Under the pieces are notes generated by a model. That model saw only the letters and a list, made by a program, of their open reading frames with translations, was not told where the DNA came from and ran no database searches. DNA of 64,000 nt from CAVZAB01 sp963773155 (GTDB lineage: Bacteria > Pseudomonadota > Alphaproteobacteria > Rhizobiales > Beijerinckiaceae): contig CAVZAB010000012.1 in the NCBI GenBank assembly GCA_963773155.1, positions 62,001 through 126,000 on the forward strand, given 5' to 3'. Shown here one piece after another: positions 16,907-25,203 of this stretch. Each line of letters starts with the position of its first letter. The first letter of the stretch is position 1. The position numbers and the translations under genes are program-made.

Positions 16907-18037
16907 ATGACCGAACGCATTCAGCAATTTCTCCGCAACCGCCGCGAAGACGGGCCATGCCTGGTCGTCGATCTCGATGTCGTGCGCGATAACTACAAGG
17001 CTTTCGCCAAGGCTTTGCCGGATACGCGAGTCTACTATGCCGTCAAGGCCAATCCGGCGCCGGAGATCCTCGATCTCCTGGCCCGGCTCGGCTCGTGCTT
17101 CGATGCGGCGTCGATCGTCGAGATCGAGCAGGTCCTCGCGGCGGGCGCCACGGCCGAGCGGATTTCCTTCGGCAATACGATCAAGAAGGAGCGCGATATT
17201 GCCAAGGCCTACGCTCTCGGCGTGCGCCTGTTCGCGGTCGACTGCGCCGCCGAAGTCGACAAGATCGCCCGTGCCGCGCCCGGGGCGAAAGTGTTTTGCC
17301 GCATCCTGTGCCGGGGCGATGGCGCCGAATGGCCGTTATCACGCAAGTTCGGCTGCGCCCCCGAAATGGCGGCGAGCGTGCTCGAACATGCGCACCGCTC
17401 TGGGCTTGTCGCCTTCGGACTGTCGTTCCACGTCGGCTCGCAGCAGCGCAACCCGCGGATGTGGGACGCCGCCTTGCGCCAGGCATCCGGCCTGTTCCGC
17501 GATCTCGCGGAACGCGGCATCCACCTGTCGATGGTCAATCTCGGCGGCGGCTTCCCGGCCAAATACCTGAAGGAGGTGCCGGCGGTAAAGTCCTATGGGC
17601 AGGCGATCTTTCGCTCGCTGCGCAAGCATTTCGGCAATCGGATCCCCGAGACGATTATCGAGCCCGGCCGGGCGATGGTCGGCAATGCCGGCATTATCGA
17701 GGCCGAAGTGGTTCTGATCTCGAACAAGTCGGAGAGCGATCCAATACGTTGGGTCTATTTGGACATCGGCAAGTTCAACGGCCTTGCCGAGACGATCGAC
17801 GAGATGATTCGCTATCCGATTCGCACCGATTACGATGGTGATCCGGTGGCGCCGTGCATTCTTGCCGGCCCGACCTGTGATTCGGTCGATGTCCTCTACG
17901 AGAGGGTCCCCTACGACCTGCCGATCAGTCTGGAGATTGGTGCGAAGGTGCTGATCGAAGCGACGGGCGCCTATACGACGACCTATTCGGCGGTTGGATT
18001 CAACGGCTTTCCGCCGCTCAAATCCTACGTCATCTAG
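16907..18037 (+). CDS. Ornithine decarboxylase (PLP, group IV/alanine-racemase fold)
   Basis: 376 aa from the ATG at 16907, nine bases after AGAGGGG; the upstream in-frame ATGs have no usable ribosome site. Fold-III PLP decarboxylase features: PLP lysine in YYAVKANP (K47), FDAASIVEIEQVL, GLSFHVGSQ, the glycine loop VNLGGGFP, EPGRAMVG, and the catalytic cysteine region GPTCDSVDVLYE. The length matches ornithine (or ornithine/lysine) decarboxylases. It makes putrescine from ornithine. Two genes downstream is homospermidine synthase, which consumes putrescine, so the cluster is a homospermidine route. The upstream structured leader suggests post-transcriptional control. Confidence 0.93.
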   Translation: MTERIQQFLRNRREDGPCLVVDLDVVRDNYKAFAKALPDTRVYYAVKANPAPEILDLLARLGSCFDAASIVEIEQVLAAGATAERISFGNTIKKERDIAKAYALGVRLFAVDCAAEVDKIARAAPGAKVFCRILCRGDGAEWPLSRKFGCAPEMAASVLEHAHRSGLVAFGLSFHVGSQQRNPRMWDAALRQASGLFRDLAERGIHLSMVNLGGGFPAKYLKEVPAVKSYGQAIFRSLRKHFGNRIPETIIEPGRAMVGNAGIIEAEVVLISNKSESDPIRWVYLDIGKFNGLAETIDEMIRYPIRTDYDGDPVAPCILAGPTCDSVDVLYERVPYDLPISLEIGAKVLIEATGAYTTTYSAVGFNGFPPLKSYVI

Positions 18038-18105
18038 CGCCGGCGGACCTGCCGCACGGTCCGGCGAGGTGCGAGGACGTGGTGCGCTGTCGTTGGGAGG
18101 TTGCG

Positions 18106-18705
18106 ATGGTCTACGCCGAAGACAGGCCGGGCGATGCTGCAAGCCTGCGCAGCGGTCGTTTCGGGGAAGCAAGAATTCGCGACGAGCGGCTGCAGGATCG
18201 GCCGGCGCGCGAGTCTCTGCTCGACGAATCCTTTGGCGTGGCGCGCCATTGTAAGACATCGGAGCGGCTGCGCGAAGGTCGACTGCCCGCCGCGGACCTG
18301 GCGTTTTCAGCCTGCGATGCGGAGCGTCTCGTCGGCACGCTCAGGCTTTGGCCGGTCATGGCTGCCGACCGGCCCGCTCTCTGGCTTGGGCCGCTTGCGG
18401 TTGCTGCTTCGCACCGTTCGTGCGGGCTCGGCGCGCGGCTGATGGGCGAGGGCTTGTATCGCGCCATGGTTCTTGGCTACCGGGCCGTGCTGCTGGTCGG
18501 CGATCCCGGCTATTACAAACGCTTCGGTTTCGAGGCGCGACTTGCGCGTGCGCTTGTTTTGCCGGGGCCGGTCGAACGCGAGCGATTTCTTGCACTCGAA
18601 CTCGTTCATGGTGCGCTCGCGGGCGCCGTCGGTGCGGTCTATGCCACCGGCCGATTCGACGCCTCCTTGCGCTGCAAACCCGAAGCCAGATTGCAGGCGG
18701 CCTGA
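18106..18705 (+). CDS. GNAT-family N-acetyltransferase (YhbS-like)
   Basis: 199 aa using the ATG at 18106, which has GGGAGG five bases upstream; a GTG at 18079 is a weaker alternative. The acetyl-CoA motif is LGPLAVAASHRSCGLGARLMGEGL (about residues 91-114), followed by VLLVGDPGYYKRFGFEA, both as in YhbS/predicted GNATs. The C-terminal half continues ERFLALELVHGALAGAVGAVYATGRFD. It sits between ornithine decarboxylase and homospermidine synthase on the same strand, so polyamine acetylation is a natural but untested idea. Confidence 0.85.
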   Translation: MVYAEDRPGDAASLRSGRFGEARIRDERLQDRPARESLLDESFGVARHCKTSERLREGRLPAADLAFSACDAERLVGTLRLWPVMAADRPALWLGPLAVAASHRSCGLGARLMGEGLYRAMVLGYRAVLLVGDPGYYKRFGFEARLARALVLPGPVERERFLALELVHGALAGAVGAVYATGRFDASLRCKPEARLQAA

Positions 18706-18821
18706 ACGGCTGCCCGGTCGGAATTCTTGGCGCAGGCGCCGCGGCGTACTTGACCTGGCTTGGCGCAGTTGCTTTTTGGCCGCCAACGATCTCGTCTCAA
18801 TCCTGCGCGGAGATTGACCTC

Positions 18822-20261
18822 ATGTCCCATTGGCCCGTCTATGCGAAAATAACCGGTCCCATCGTCATCGTCGGCTTTGGCTCGATCGGTCGGGGCACGC
18901 TGCCCTTGATTGAGCGGCACTTCCATTACGACGCCAAGCGCTTTGTCGTGATCGATCCAAGCGAGGAAGGTCGCAAGCTGTTGGAAGAGCGCAATATCGC
19001 CTTCCTGCATCTCGGCCTGACCCGCGACAATTATCGCGATGTCCTGACTCCGTTGTTGAGCAAAGGCGGCGGCCAGGGCTTCTGCGTCAATCTATCGGTC
19101 GATACTTCGTCGCTCGAGATCATGGAATTGTGTCGGGAAGTCGGGGCGCTCTATATCGATACGGTCGTCGAGCCCTGGGCCGGCTTTTACTTCGACCACA
19201 ATCTCGGACCGGAAGCCCGCACCAATTACGTGCTGCGCGAATTGATTCTTGCGGCGCGCCGCAAATCGCCGGGCGGGACCACCGCCGTATCGTGCTGCGG
19301 GGCCAATCCCGGCATGGTTTCCTGGTTCGTGAAACAGGCGCTTCTCAATCTGGCCGCGGATCTCGGCGATGGCGGGGGCGAGCCGCGGACGCGGGCCCAA
19401 TGGGGTCAGTTGGCGCAGCGGTTGGGCATCAAGGGCATCCATATTGCCGAACGCGACACCCAGCGGGCAAAGCGGGCGAAGCAGCCGGGCGTCTTCGTCA
19501 ATACCTGGTCGGTTGAGGGCTTTCTGTCGGAGGGCATGCAGCCGGCGGAACTCGGCTTCGGCACCCATGAACGATGGATGCCGGCCAATGGTTCGCGCCA
19601 TGCGGCCGGCTGCGGCGCGGCGATCTTTTTGGGCCAACCCGGTGCCAATACGCGGGTGCGCAGTTGGACCCCGACTGCCCGGGCGCAATACGGCTTTCTC
19701 GTCACGCACAACGAGGCGATTTCGATCGCCGACTATTATACCGTTCGCGACGAAGCGGGAACGGCACTCTACCGGCCGACCTGCCACTATGCGTATCACC
19801 CCTCGAACGACGCCGTGCTTTCCTTGCACGAATTATTCGGCCAGGCCGGCAAAGTGCAAGAACGCCATCATATTCTCGGCGAGAGCGAGATCGTCGATGG
19901 TATCGACGAGCTCGGCGTTTTGCTGTACGGCCACAGCAAGAATGCCTATTGGTATGGCTCGCAATTGTCGGTCGAGGAGACCAGGCGGCTGGCCCCCTAT
20001 CAGAACGCGACCGGCATGCAGGTCACCTCGGCAGTCTTAGCGGGCATGGTCTGGGCGCTCGAAAATCCCACTATGGGCATTGTCGAGGCCGACGAGATGG
20101 ATTATCGGCGCTGTCTGCAAGTGCAGATTCCCTATCTCGGCCCGATGATCGGCACCTATACCGACTGGACGCCGCTTGTCGACAGGCCGGGCTTCTTCCC
20201 CGAGGACATCGATCCGTCCGATCCGTGGCAGTTTCGCAACGTTCTCGTCCACGAAGCCTAG
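18822..20261 (+). CDS. hss: Homospermidine synthase
   Basis: 479 aa from the ATG at 18822 (GGAG nine bases before). A Rossmann NAD site is at the N-terminus (IVIVGFGSIGRGTLPLIERHF, about residues 13-33), with VVIDPSEEGRKLL after it. Conserved homospermidine synthase segments follow: CVNLSVDTSSLEIMELCREVGALYIDTVVEPW, SCCGANPGMVSWFVKQAL, and the C-terminal YGSQLSVEETRRLAPYQNATGMQVTSAVLAG. The enzyme joins two putrescines (or spermidine plus putrescine) to homospermidine with NAD. Its partner decarboxylase lies upstream with one GNAT between. Homospermidine is a major polyamine in many alphaproteobacteria. Confidence 0.94.
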   Translation: MSHWPVYAKITGPIVIVGFGSIGRGTLPLIERHFHYDAKRFVVIDPSEEGRKLLEERNIAFLHLGLTRDNYRDVLTPLLSKGGGQGFCVNLSVDTSSLEIMELCREVGALYIDTVVEPWAGFYFDHNLGPEARTNYVLRELILAARRKSPGGTTAVSCCGANPGMVSWFVKQALLNLAADLGDGGGEPRTRAQWGQLAQRLGIKGIHIAERDTQRAKRAKQPGVFVNTWSVEGFLSEGMQPAELGFGTHERWMPANGSRHAAGCGAAIFLGQPGANTRVRSWTPTARAQYGFLVTHNEAISIADYYTVRDEAGTALYRPTCHYAYHPSNDAVLSLHELFGQAGKVQERHHILGESEIVDGIDELGVLLYGHSKNAYWYGSQLSVEETRRLAPYQNATGMQVTSAVLAGMVWALENPTMGIVEADEMDYRRCLQVQIPYLGPMIGTYTDWTPLVDRPGFFPEDIDPSDPWQFRNVLVHEA

Positions 20262-20295
20262 GCCGACCCGCTATGAAAGCGCGGCGCTGTGGCGA

Positions 20296-21036
20296 TCAGG
20301 GCTGCAGGTAATCGTGGACGACCTCGCCCAGTCCGAGGGTGAGATCGGCCTTGAAATGCACCGCCGACAGCACCTCGCGGACCGGCAATTTGGCGACATC
20401 GGCGAGGACATGAGCGTGCAATTCGAGGGCGGCCGGTCCCGACCAGGCGCCCTTCATGCTAATATCCTCGAGAAAATAGCGCACCAATTCGCAAATGCGG
20501 GCCGAGCCGTCCACGTGCGGGATGATCTTAATGAGGTAATTCGCCACCTGCAGCGCTTTGAGAACCGCGGCCTCGTCGACAATCTTGTGCTTGTAGCCCA
20601 TGGTCATCGTGGCGCAGAGGACCGCGCCGTAATGCAGCGTGCCGACGACGACGTCGCCGTCATGGATGACTTTTGGACGGGCAAGCTTTTTGGGAAAGCC
20701 CCAGATTTCGCGCCCGCCGGTGATCGGCGCATCGTCGTCGAGATACATCGAATGGACGAAGGCGCCGGGCTTGCCCTGGAAGGTGACGGGAATCACCTGG
20801 CCGGTTTCAGTGTAATCGCCAAAGCCGGTCGAATTCGGCATCCGGATGAATTCGTATTTGACAATGGGTTCGCCGATTTCGAGCGGTTCGGGAACGACCG
20901 CCCGCAGAATTTCCGGGTCGGTGCGATAGGTCACGACGATGAATTCACGGTCGTAGAACCGGTAGGGGCCCGGCGGAAAGGACGGATTGGTCAGCGGCAT
21001 CGCAAAGGCGCGTTTGCGGATCTCATCGGCTTTCAA
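20296..21036 (-). CDS. adc: Acetoacetate decarboxylase family enzyme
   Basis: 246 aa with a TTG start at 21036, seven bases after GGAGG and overlapping the stop of the upstream dehydrogenase. It follows acetoacetate decarboxylase throughout: PFPPGPYRF-like N-terminus, VPEPLEIGEPIVKYEFIRMPNSTGFGDYTE, and REIWGFPKKLARPK with the paired lysines, the first of which forms the Schiff base (about residue 115). Acetoacetate decarboxylases make acetone and CO2; ADC-like relatives act on other keto acids or as aldolase-dehydratases. Placement at the end of a sugar-type ABC operon, after a beta-hydroxyacid dehydrogenase, suggests decarboxylation of a 3-keto acid formed by the dehydrogenase. Confidence 0.88.
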   Translation of the reverse strand: MKADEIRKRAFAMPLTNPSFPPGPYRFYDREFIVVTYRTDPEILRAVVPEPLEIGEPIVKYEFIRMPNSTGFGDYTETGQVIPVTFQGKPGAFVHSMYLDDDAPITGGREIWGFPKKLARPKVIHDGDVVVGTLHYGAVLCATMTMGYKHKIVDEAAVLKALQVANYLIKIIPHVDGSARICELVRYFLEDISMKGAWSGPAALELHAHVLADVAKLPVREVLSAVHFKADLTLGLGEVVHDYLQP

Positions 21037-21962
21037 GAGAGACCTCCGGGACGCTTTGTTGGTTCGGGTTGGTCGGATTGCCCATCGATGACGCCAGCCA
21101 ACCGGCGATAGGCAACGATTACCTGGCTGTCATCGGCGCCACCAAGGCCATTGGCCGAGGCGGCAATGAACATCTGATGGGCGGCGGCGGCAAGCGGGAT
21201 CGCCACTTTGGCGAGCCTGGCGGCATCGACGACGATGCCGAGGTCCTTCACGAAAATATCGACGGCGCTGGCGACGGGTGGGTCGGCTTCGAGCATGCGC
21301 GGGCCACGGTTGTTGAGCATCCAGGAAGCTGCCGCCGAGCCGCCGAGGATTTGCAAGAGCAGGTGGCCGTCGAGGCCGGCCTTCTCGGCCATCGCCAGCG
21401 CTTCGGCGCCGGCGGCAATATGAACACCGCACAGCAATTGATTGATGGTCTTGACGGTGGCGCCCTGGCCTGGCGCGTGGCCGACGTGAAAGACTTTGTT
21501 GCCGAGCGCCGCGAGCACCGGGCGGGCCCGATCGTAGGCAGCCGGCGGTGCCGCGCACATGATCGTCAAGGTGGCCGTCTCGGCGCCGCCGACGCCGCCG
21601 GAGACTGGCGCATCGAGCAGAATATGGCCAAGTTCGGCTAGCCGCGCGGCAAGCTTGCGAACCGCATCCGGTGCACATGTCGCCATCAGCAGGACGAGGG
21701 CGCCCGGGCGCAGCGCCTCGGCGACGCCGCTCTTGAACAGGACATCCGCTGCCTGTTCGGAATTGACGACCATGAGAATGGCCATGTCGGCATCGCGGGC
21801 GGCCTCGGCGGCGCTGTCGGCAATCGTGCCGCCAGCTTCGGCCAGCCGCCGCCTTGCCTCGGGCCGCTGGTCAAACCCACAAAGGCGGAATTGGCGCTGG
21901 GTTAGGTTGCGCGCCATGGGCAGGCCCATGGCGCCAAGACCAATGAAGGCAATCGCCGTCAA
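21033..21962 (-). CDS. 3-hydroxyisobutyrate/beta-hydroxyacid dehydrogenase family protein (operon-linked)
   Basis: 309 aa, TTG start at 21962 with AAGGA seven bases upstream. The N-terminus is IAFIGLGAMGLPMARNL (NAD-binding GxGxMG), then LDAPVSGGVGGAETATLTIM for the substrate loop and GATVKTINQLLCGVHIAAGAEAL with the catalytic lysine. The family includes 3-hydroxyisobutyrate dehydrogenase, tartronate semialdehyde reductase and L-threonate dehydrogenase; the substrate is open. It overlaps the ADC gene by four bases and follows the permease by three, so it belongs to the transporter operon. Confidence 0.87.
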   Translation of the reverse strand: MTAIAFIGLGAMGLPMARNLTQRQFRLCGFDQRPEARRRLAEAGGTIADSAAEAARDADMAILMVVNSEQAADVLFKSGVAEALRPGALVLLMATCAPDAVRKLAARLAELGHILLDAPVSGGVGGAETATLTIMCAAPPAAYDRARPVLAALGNKVFHVGHAPGQGATVKTINQLLCGVHIAAGAEALAMAEKAGLDGHLLLQILGGSAAASWMLNNRGPRMLEADPPVASAVDIFVKDLGIVVDAARLAKVAIPLAAAAHQMFIAASANGLGGADDSQVIVAYRRLAGVIDGQSDQPEPTKRPGGLS

Positions 21963-21965
21963 ACT

Positions 21966-22862
21966 CTATTCCTTCACAGCTCCGGTCATCGCCGCCACAT
22001 AATATTCGACAAAGAATGAATAGAGAATGACGAGCGGCAGCGAGCCGACCAGCGCGCCGGCCATCAGCGAGCCCCAGCGATAAATATCGCCGTCGACGAA
22101 TTCGTTGACGATGGCAACCGGTACCGTTTTGTTGGGGGTCGAGGAAATGAAGGTCAGCGCATAGATGAATTCGTTCCAGCACAGGGTCAGGGCGAAAATT
22201 GCCGCCGAGATCAGGCCGGGTATGGCGAGCGGCACGATGATCTGCCGCAATATCTGCCAGCGGCTGGCGCCGTCGATGAGCGCACATTCCTCAAGTTCGA
22301 AGGGAATCGTTTTGAAATAGCCCATCAGCAGCCAGGTGCAGAAGGGGATAAGGATCGTCGGATAGGTGAGGATCAGCGCCATCGGGCTGTCGAACAAGCC
22401 ATATTGGACGATCACCGTCGACAGCGGGATGAATAGGATCGACGGCGGCACCAGATAGGCGAGGAAAATCGCCGCGCCGAGCGTGCTGGCGCCGCGAAAA
22501 CGCAAGCGGACAATCGCATAGGCGGCAAAGACGCTGGCCAGGATCGAAATGGCGGTCGCCGAGACGGCGACGAACATTGTGTTGAGGAGCCAGCGCGGAT
22601 AATCGCTTTCAAACAGGAGCTTGTGGACATGCTTGAGGGTCGGCGACCAGGTCCAGAATGGGTTGGTCGTTTGAAGGTCAAGCAATTGGTCGTTTGGCTT
22701 GATCGCAGTCAGAGCCATCCAGTAAAAGGGAAAGAGCAGGACGACGAGAATGATGGCGAGTGGCAGGTAGAGGTTAATCAGGCGCCCGGAGTTCTTGTCG
22801 AGATAAGACATGCCTTCGGAAAAGTCGCTTGCTGCGGCGGCCGGCAGGGCCTGGTCACTCAT
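21966..22862 (-). CDS. Carbohydrate ABC transporter permease (MalG/UgpE type)
   Basis: 298 aa from the ATG at 22862 (AAGGAG seven bases before); an upstream ATG at 22901 lies in the previous gene. Six TM helices. The EAA loop is ELEECALIDGASRWQILRQIIVPLAIPGLISA, typical of the second sugar permease (MalG type). The start overlaps the end of the first permease by 8 bp. Acts with the ATPase at 25.2-26.3 kb and the binding protein at 23.8-25.2 kb. Confidence 0.92.
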   Translation of the reverse strand: MSDQALPAAAASDFSEGMSYLDKNSGRLINLYLPLAIILVVLLFPFYWMALTAIKPNDQLLDLQTTNPFWTWSPTLKHVHKLLFESDYPRWLLNTMFVAVSATAISILASVFAAYAIVRLRFRGASTLGAAIFLAYLVPPSILFIPLSTVIVQYGLFDSPMALILTYPTILIPFCTWLLMGYFKTIPFELEECALIDGASRWQILRQIIVPLAIPGLISAAIFALTLCWNEFIYALTFISSTPNKTVPVAIVNEFVDGDIYRWGSLMAGALVGSLPLVILYSFFVEYYVAAMTGAVKE

Positions 22863-23835
22863 TTGCCGCTCCTTGTTGCCAACGCCTCTGTTGCAGGCCA
22901 AACCAGGAGACGAGAATGGCGGCCAGCAGGAAGGGGATCATCGCCGTGGCAATCGCCGCACCCTCGCCGAGCTGGCCGCCGAGGATGGCCTTCTGGTAGG
23001 AATAGGTCGCCATCAGATGGGTCGAATTGACGGGCCCGCCGCGCGTCATCGCCCAGATCAGCTGGAAGTCGGTGAAGGTGAAGAGCACCGAAAAGGTCAT
23101 GACCACGGCAATGATCGGCGTCAGCAGCGGATAGGTGATCCGGCGAAAGATCTGCCAGTTCGTTGCCCCGTCGAGGGTGGCAGCCTCATAGAGGCTGGGC
23201 GACACGGTCTGCAGGCCAGCCAAAAGCGTGATGGCGACGAAGGGAATGCCGCGCCAGATGTTGGCAAAGATCACGCAGCCCCTTGCCCAGGCGGGATCGC
23301 CGAGAAAGTTGATGTTCTGCGAAATCAGGCCGAGCGATTTCAGGCTCCAGGAAATGATCGAGAATTGGCTGTCGAATATCCACCAGAAGGCAATAGCCGA
23401 CAGGACGGTTGGAACAATGAACGGGATCAGGACGATCGAGCGGATCAGCGAACGCATTGGCATGTGATTGTTGAGCAGGAGCGCAAGATAGAGCCCGACG
23501 ACGAATTTGATCAGCGAGGCGACCAAGGTATAGGCGATGGTAAACAGGGTCGCCCCGAGAAACACCTTGTCGTAGAAGAACAGCTCCTCGTAATTGTCGA
23601 GGCCGACGAAATTGCCGGCCCGCCCGATCTTGACATCGGTGAGGCTCATCCAGATCCCTTTGACCAAGGGATAGGCGAGAAACAGCAGCAGAAAGCCGGC
23701 GGCCGGCAGCATGAACCAGAAGCCCTGCCAATTGCGATTGTTCTGGAGCCTTTGCCAGCGATCGCGGGCCGGCGAAGAAGTGAGGCTCATCCCCGGCCTC
23801 GCCGGCCGGCCGGCGCGCGGCGCGTCGCTGACCAT
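22855..23835 (-). CDS. Carbohydrate ABC transporter permease (MalF/UgpA type)
   Basis: 326 aa, ATG at 23835 overlapping the binding-protein stop (ATGA); an internal ATG at 23790 is possible. The first TM is at FWFMLPAAGFLLLFLAYPLVKG, then WMSLTDVKIGRAGNFVGLDNYEELF, the usual periplasmic entry of MalF/UgpA permeases. The EAA loop is SLYEAATLDGATNWQIFRRITYPLLTP. First permease of the heterodimer. Confidence 0.92.
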   Translation of the reverse strand: MVSDAPRAGRPARPGMSLTSSPARDRWQRLQNNRNWQGFWFMLPAAGFLLLFLAYPLVKGIWMSLTDVKIGRAGNFVGLDNYEELFFYDKVFLGATLFTIAYTLVASLIKFVVGLYLALLLNNHMPMRSLIRSIVLIPFIVPTVLSAIAFWWIFDSQFSIISWSLKSLGLISQNINFLGDPAWARGCVIFANIWRGIPFVAITLLAGLQTVSPSLYEAATLDGATNWQIFRRITYPLLTPIIAVVMTFSVLFTFTDFQLIWAMTRGGPVNSTHLMATYSYQKAILGGQLGEGAAIATAMIPFLLAAILVSWFGLQQRRWQQGAANE

Positions 23836-25157
23836 CAGCGATACAGACGCTTGGCCTGGCGCTCGGCAATCGCCATCGCACCCTTGAGATCCTCACGGCC
23901 GGTGCAATAATTGGCGAACATGTCGACCAGCAGGAAGTCAGCGACCGCGGTTGCTGCCCTTTCGCCAACCGTTCCAAGACCGCTCACCGGCAGCGACCGC
24001 TTAGCCGCTTCGCGGAAGACGGTGCGCTTCGGGTCGCTGGTCCAGACCGGGTTGCTGTCATAGGCATTGAGCATGTGGGTCAGATAACCCTTGGCGCCTT
24101 CCAGCCAGGGATTGAAATTCTCGGCCTCCAGGAGATAGGCGGTGAAGGCCTTGCAGGCCTGCGGATATTTGGAGAACGTGAAGGTCAGCAGGGGAAAGCA
24201 GAGCTGCAGTTCGGTCGGCTTGCCGGCCGGGCCGATCGGCCATAGCGCGTGATTCATGTCTTCGGCAATGGCCTTCATCTTCGGATCCTTGTCCGCGTCG
24301 GCGAGTGCCGCCGCATAGATCGAGATGCCATTGCCGGTCAGATAGAGTTCGCCGGCCAGGAAGGCCTTGTTGTTGGACGAATCGTTCCACGAGGCGGTGC
24401 CGGGCAGACAGGTCTCCTGCAGGGCCTTGGCATACTCGAGCGCCTTGGCCGTTTCCGGCGAATTGAGGATCACTTTGTCGTTGGCATCGACGAGATTGCC
24501 GCCATGCGCCCACAAGCACCAATGGATCCAGGCATTGGCGTCGCCGGTTGCGTGGCCGAGCGCAAAGCCGCAGGGCGTGCCGTTCTTCTTCATCGCCCGG
24601 CACAATTCGAGAAAGCCCGCCGTATCCTGCGGCACCGCCTTGAAACCCGCCTTTTCGATCGCCGCAATCCGATAGTTCAGATAGCCGCCATTGACGGCAA
24701 TCGGAATTGCGATCCAGCGGCCGCTGTTCTTGCCATAGGCCTCGGCCATCGGCACCCAGCCGCCGTATTTCTTGCCGAGATAATCAGCGACATCGCTGAC
24801 ATCGAGGCATTGTTCAGCAAAGAGTTGGGGCAGGGAATGCAGACCCCAGATCATGTCCGGTCCCTGCCCGGTATTGGCGGCAACGGAAGCCTTAGGCTGG
24901 ATGTCGTCGAAGGATTCGTTGGAGACATTGACCTTGACGCCGGTGGCGGCGGTGAAGGCGCCGACCAGTTTCACGAAGGCCTCGTCTTCACTTTGGACGA
25001 AGCGTTTCCAGCGCAGCAGGTTGAGGTTCGCGCCTGATTCTGGCTTCCACGGGCTTGTCTCAGCAAAGGCTCTGGCGAAGGCAAGTGCGTCGGCAGCCAC
25101 GGCCAAAGCGCCGATCGACGCCGCTTTGACCAGGCTGCGGCGTGAAACCTTGATCAT
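23835..25157 (-). CDS. Extracellular solute-binding protein, family 1 (sugar type), Tat-exported
   Basis: 440 aa. The N-terminus carries a twin-arginine signal (SRRSLVKAASIGALAVAADALAFARAFA, about residues 5-32), so the protein is predicted to fold before export to the periplasm. The mature part has the family-1 pattern LLRWKRFVQSEDEAFVKLVGAFTAATGVKVNVSNESF and DMIWGLHSLPQLF. It is the ligand-binding component for the two permeases downstream. Ligands in this group are sugars, polyols or glycosides; the enzymes at the operon end suggest a sugar acid or a related oxidised compound, but this is inference. Confidence 0.9.
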   Translation of the reverse strand: MIKVSRRSLVKAASIGALAVAADALAFARAFAETSPWKPESGANLNLLRWKRFVQSEDEAFVKLVGAFTAATGVKVNVSNESFDDIQPKASVAANTGQGPDMIWGLHSLPQLFAEQCLDVSDVADYLGKKYGGWVPMAEAYGKNSGRWIAIPIAVNGGYLNYRIAAIEKAGFKAVPQDTAGFLELCRAMKKNGTPCGFALGHATGDANAWIHWCLWAHGGNLVDANDKVILNSPETAKALEYAKALQETCLPGTASWNDSSNNKAFLAGELYLTGNGISIYAAALADADKDPKMKAIAEDMNHALWPIGPAGKPTELQLCFPLLTFTFSKYPQACKAFTAYLLEAENFNPWLEGAKGYLTHMLNAYDSNPVWTSDPKRTVFREAAKRSLPVSGLGTVGERAATAVADFLLVDMFANYCTGREDLKGAMAIAERQAKRLYR

Positions 25158-25203
25158 GGTACTCTCCCTTTGTTACCGACGTAACCTTGGCGGCCCATTT
25201 TTG

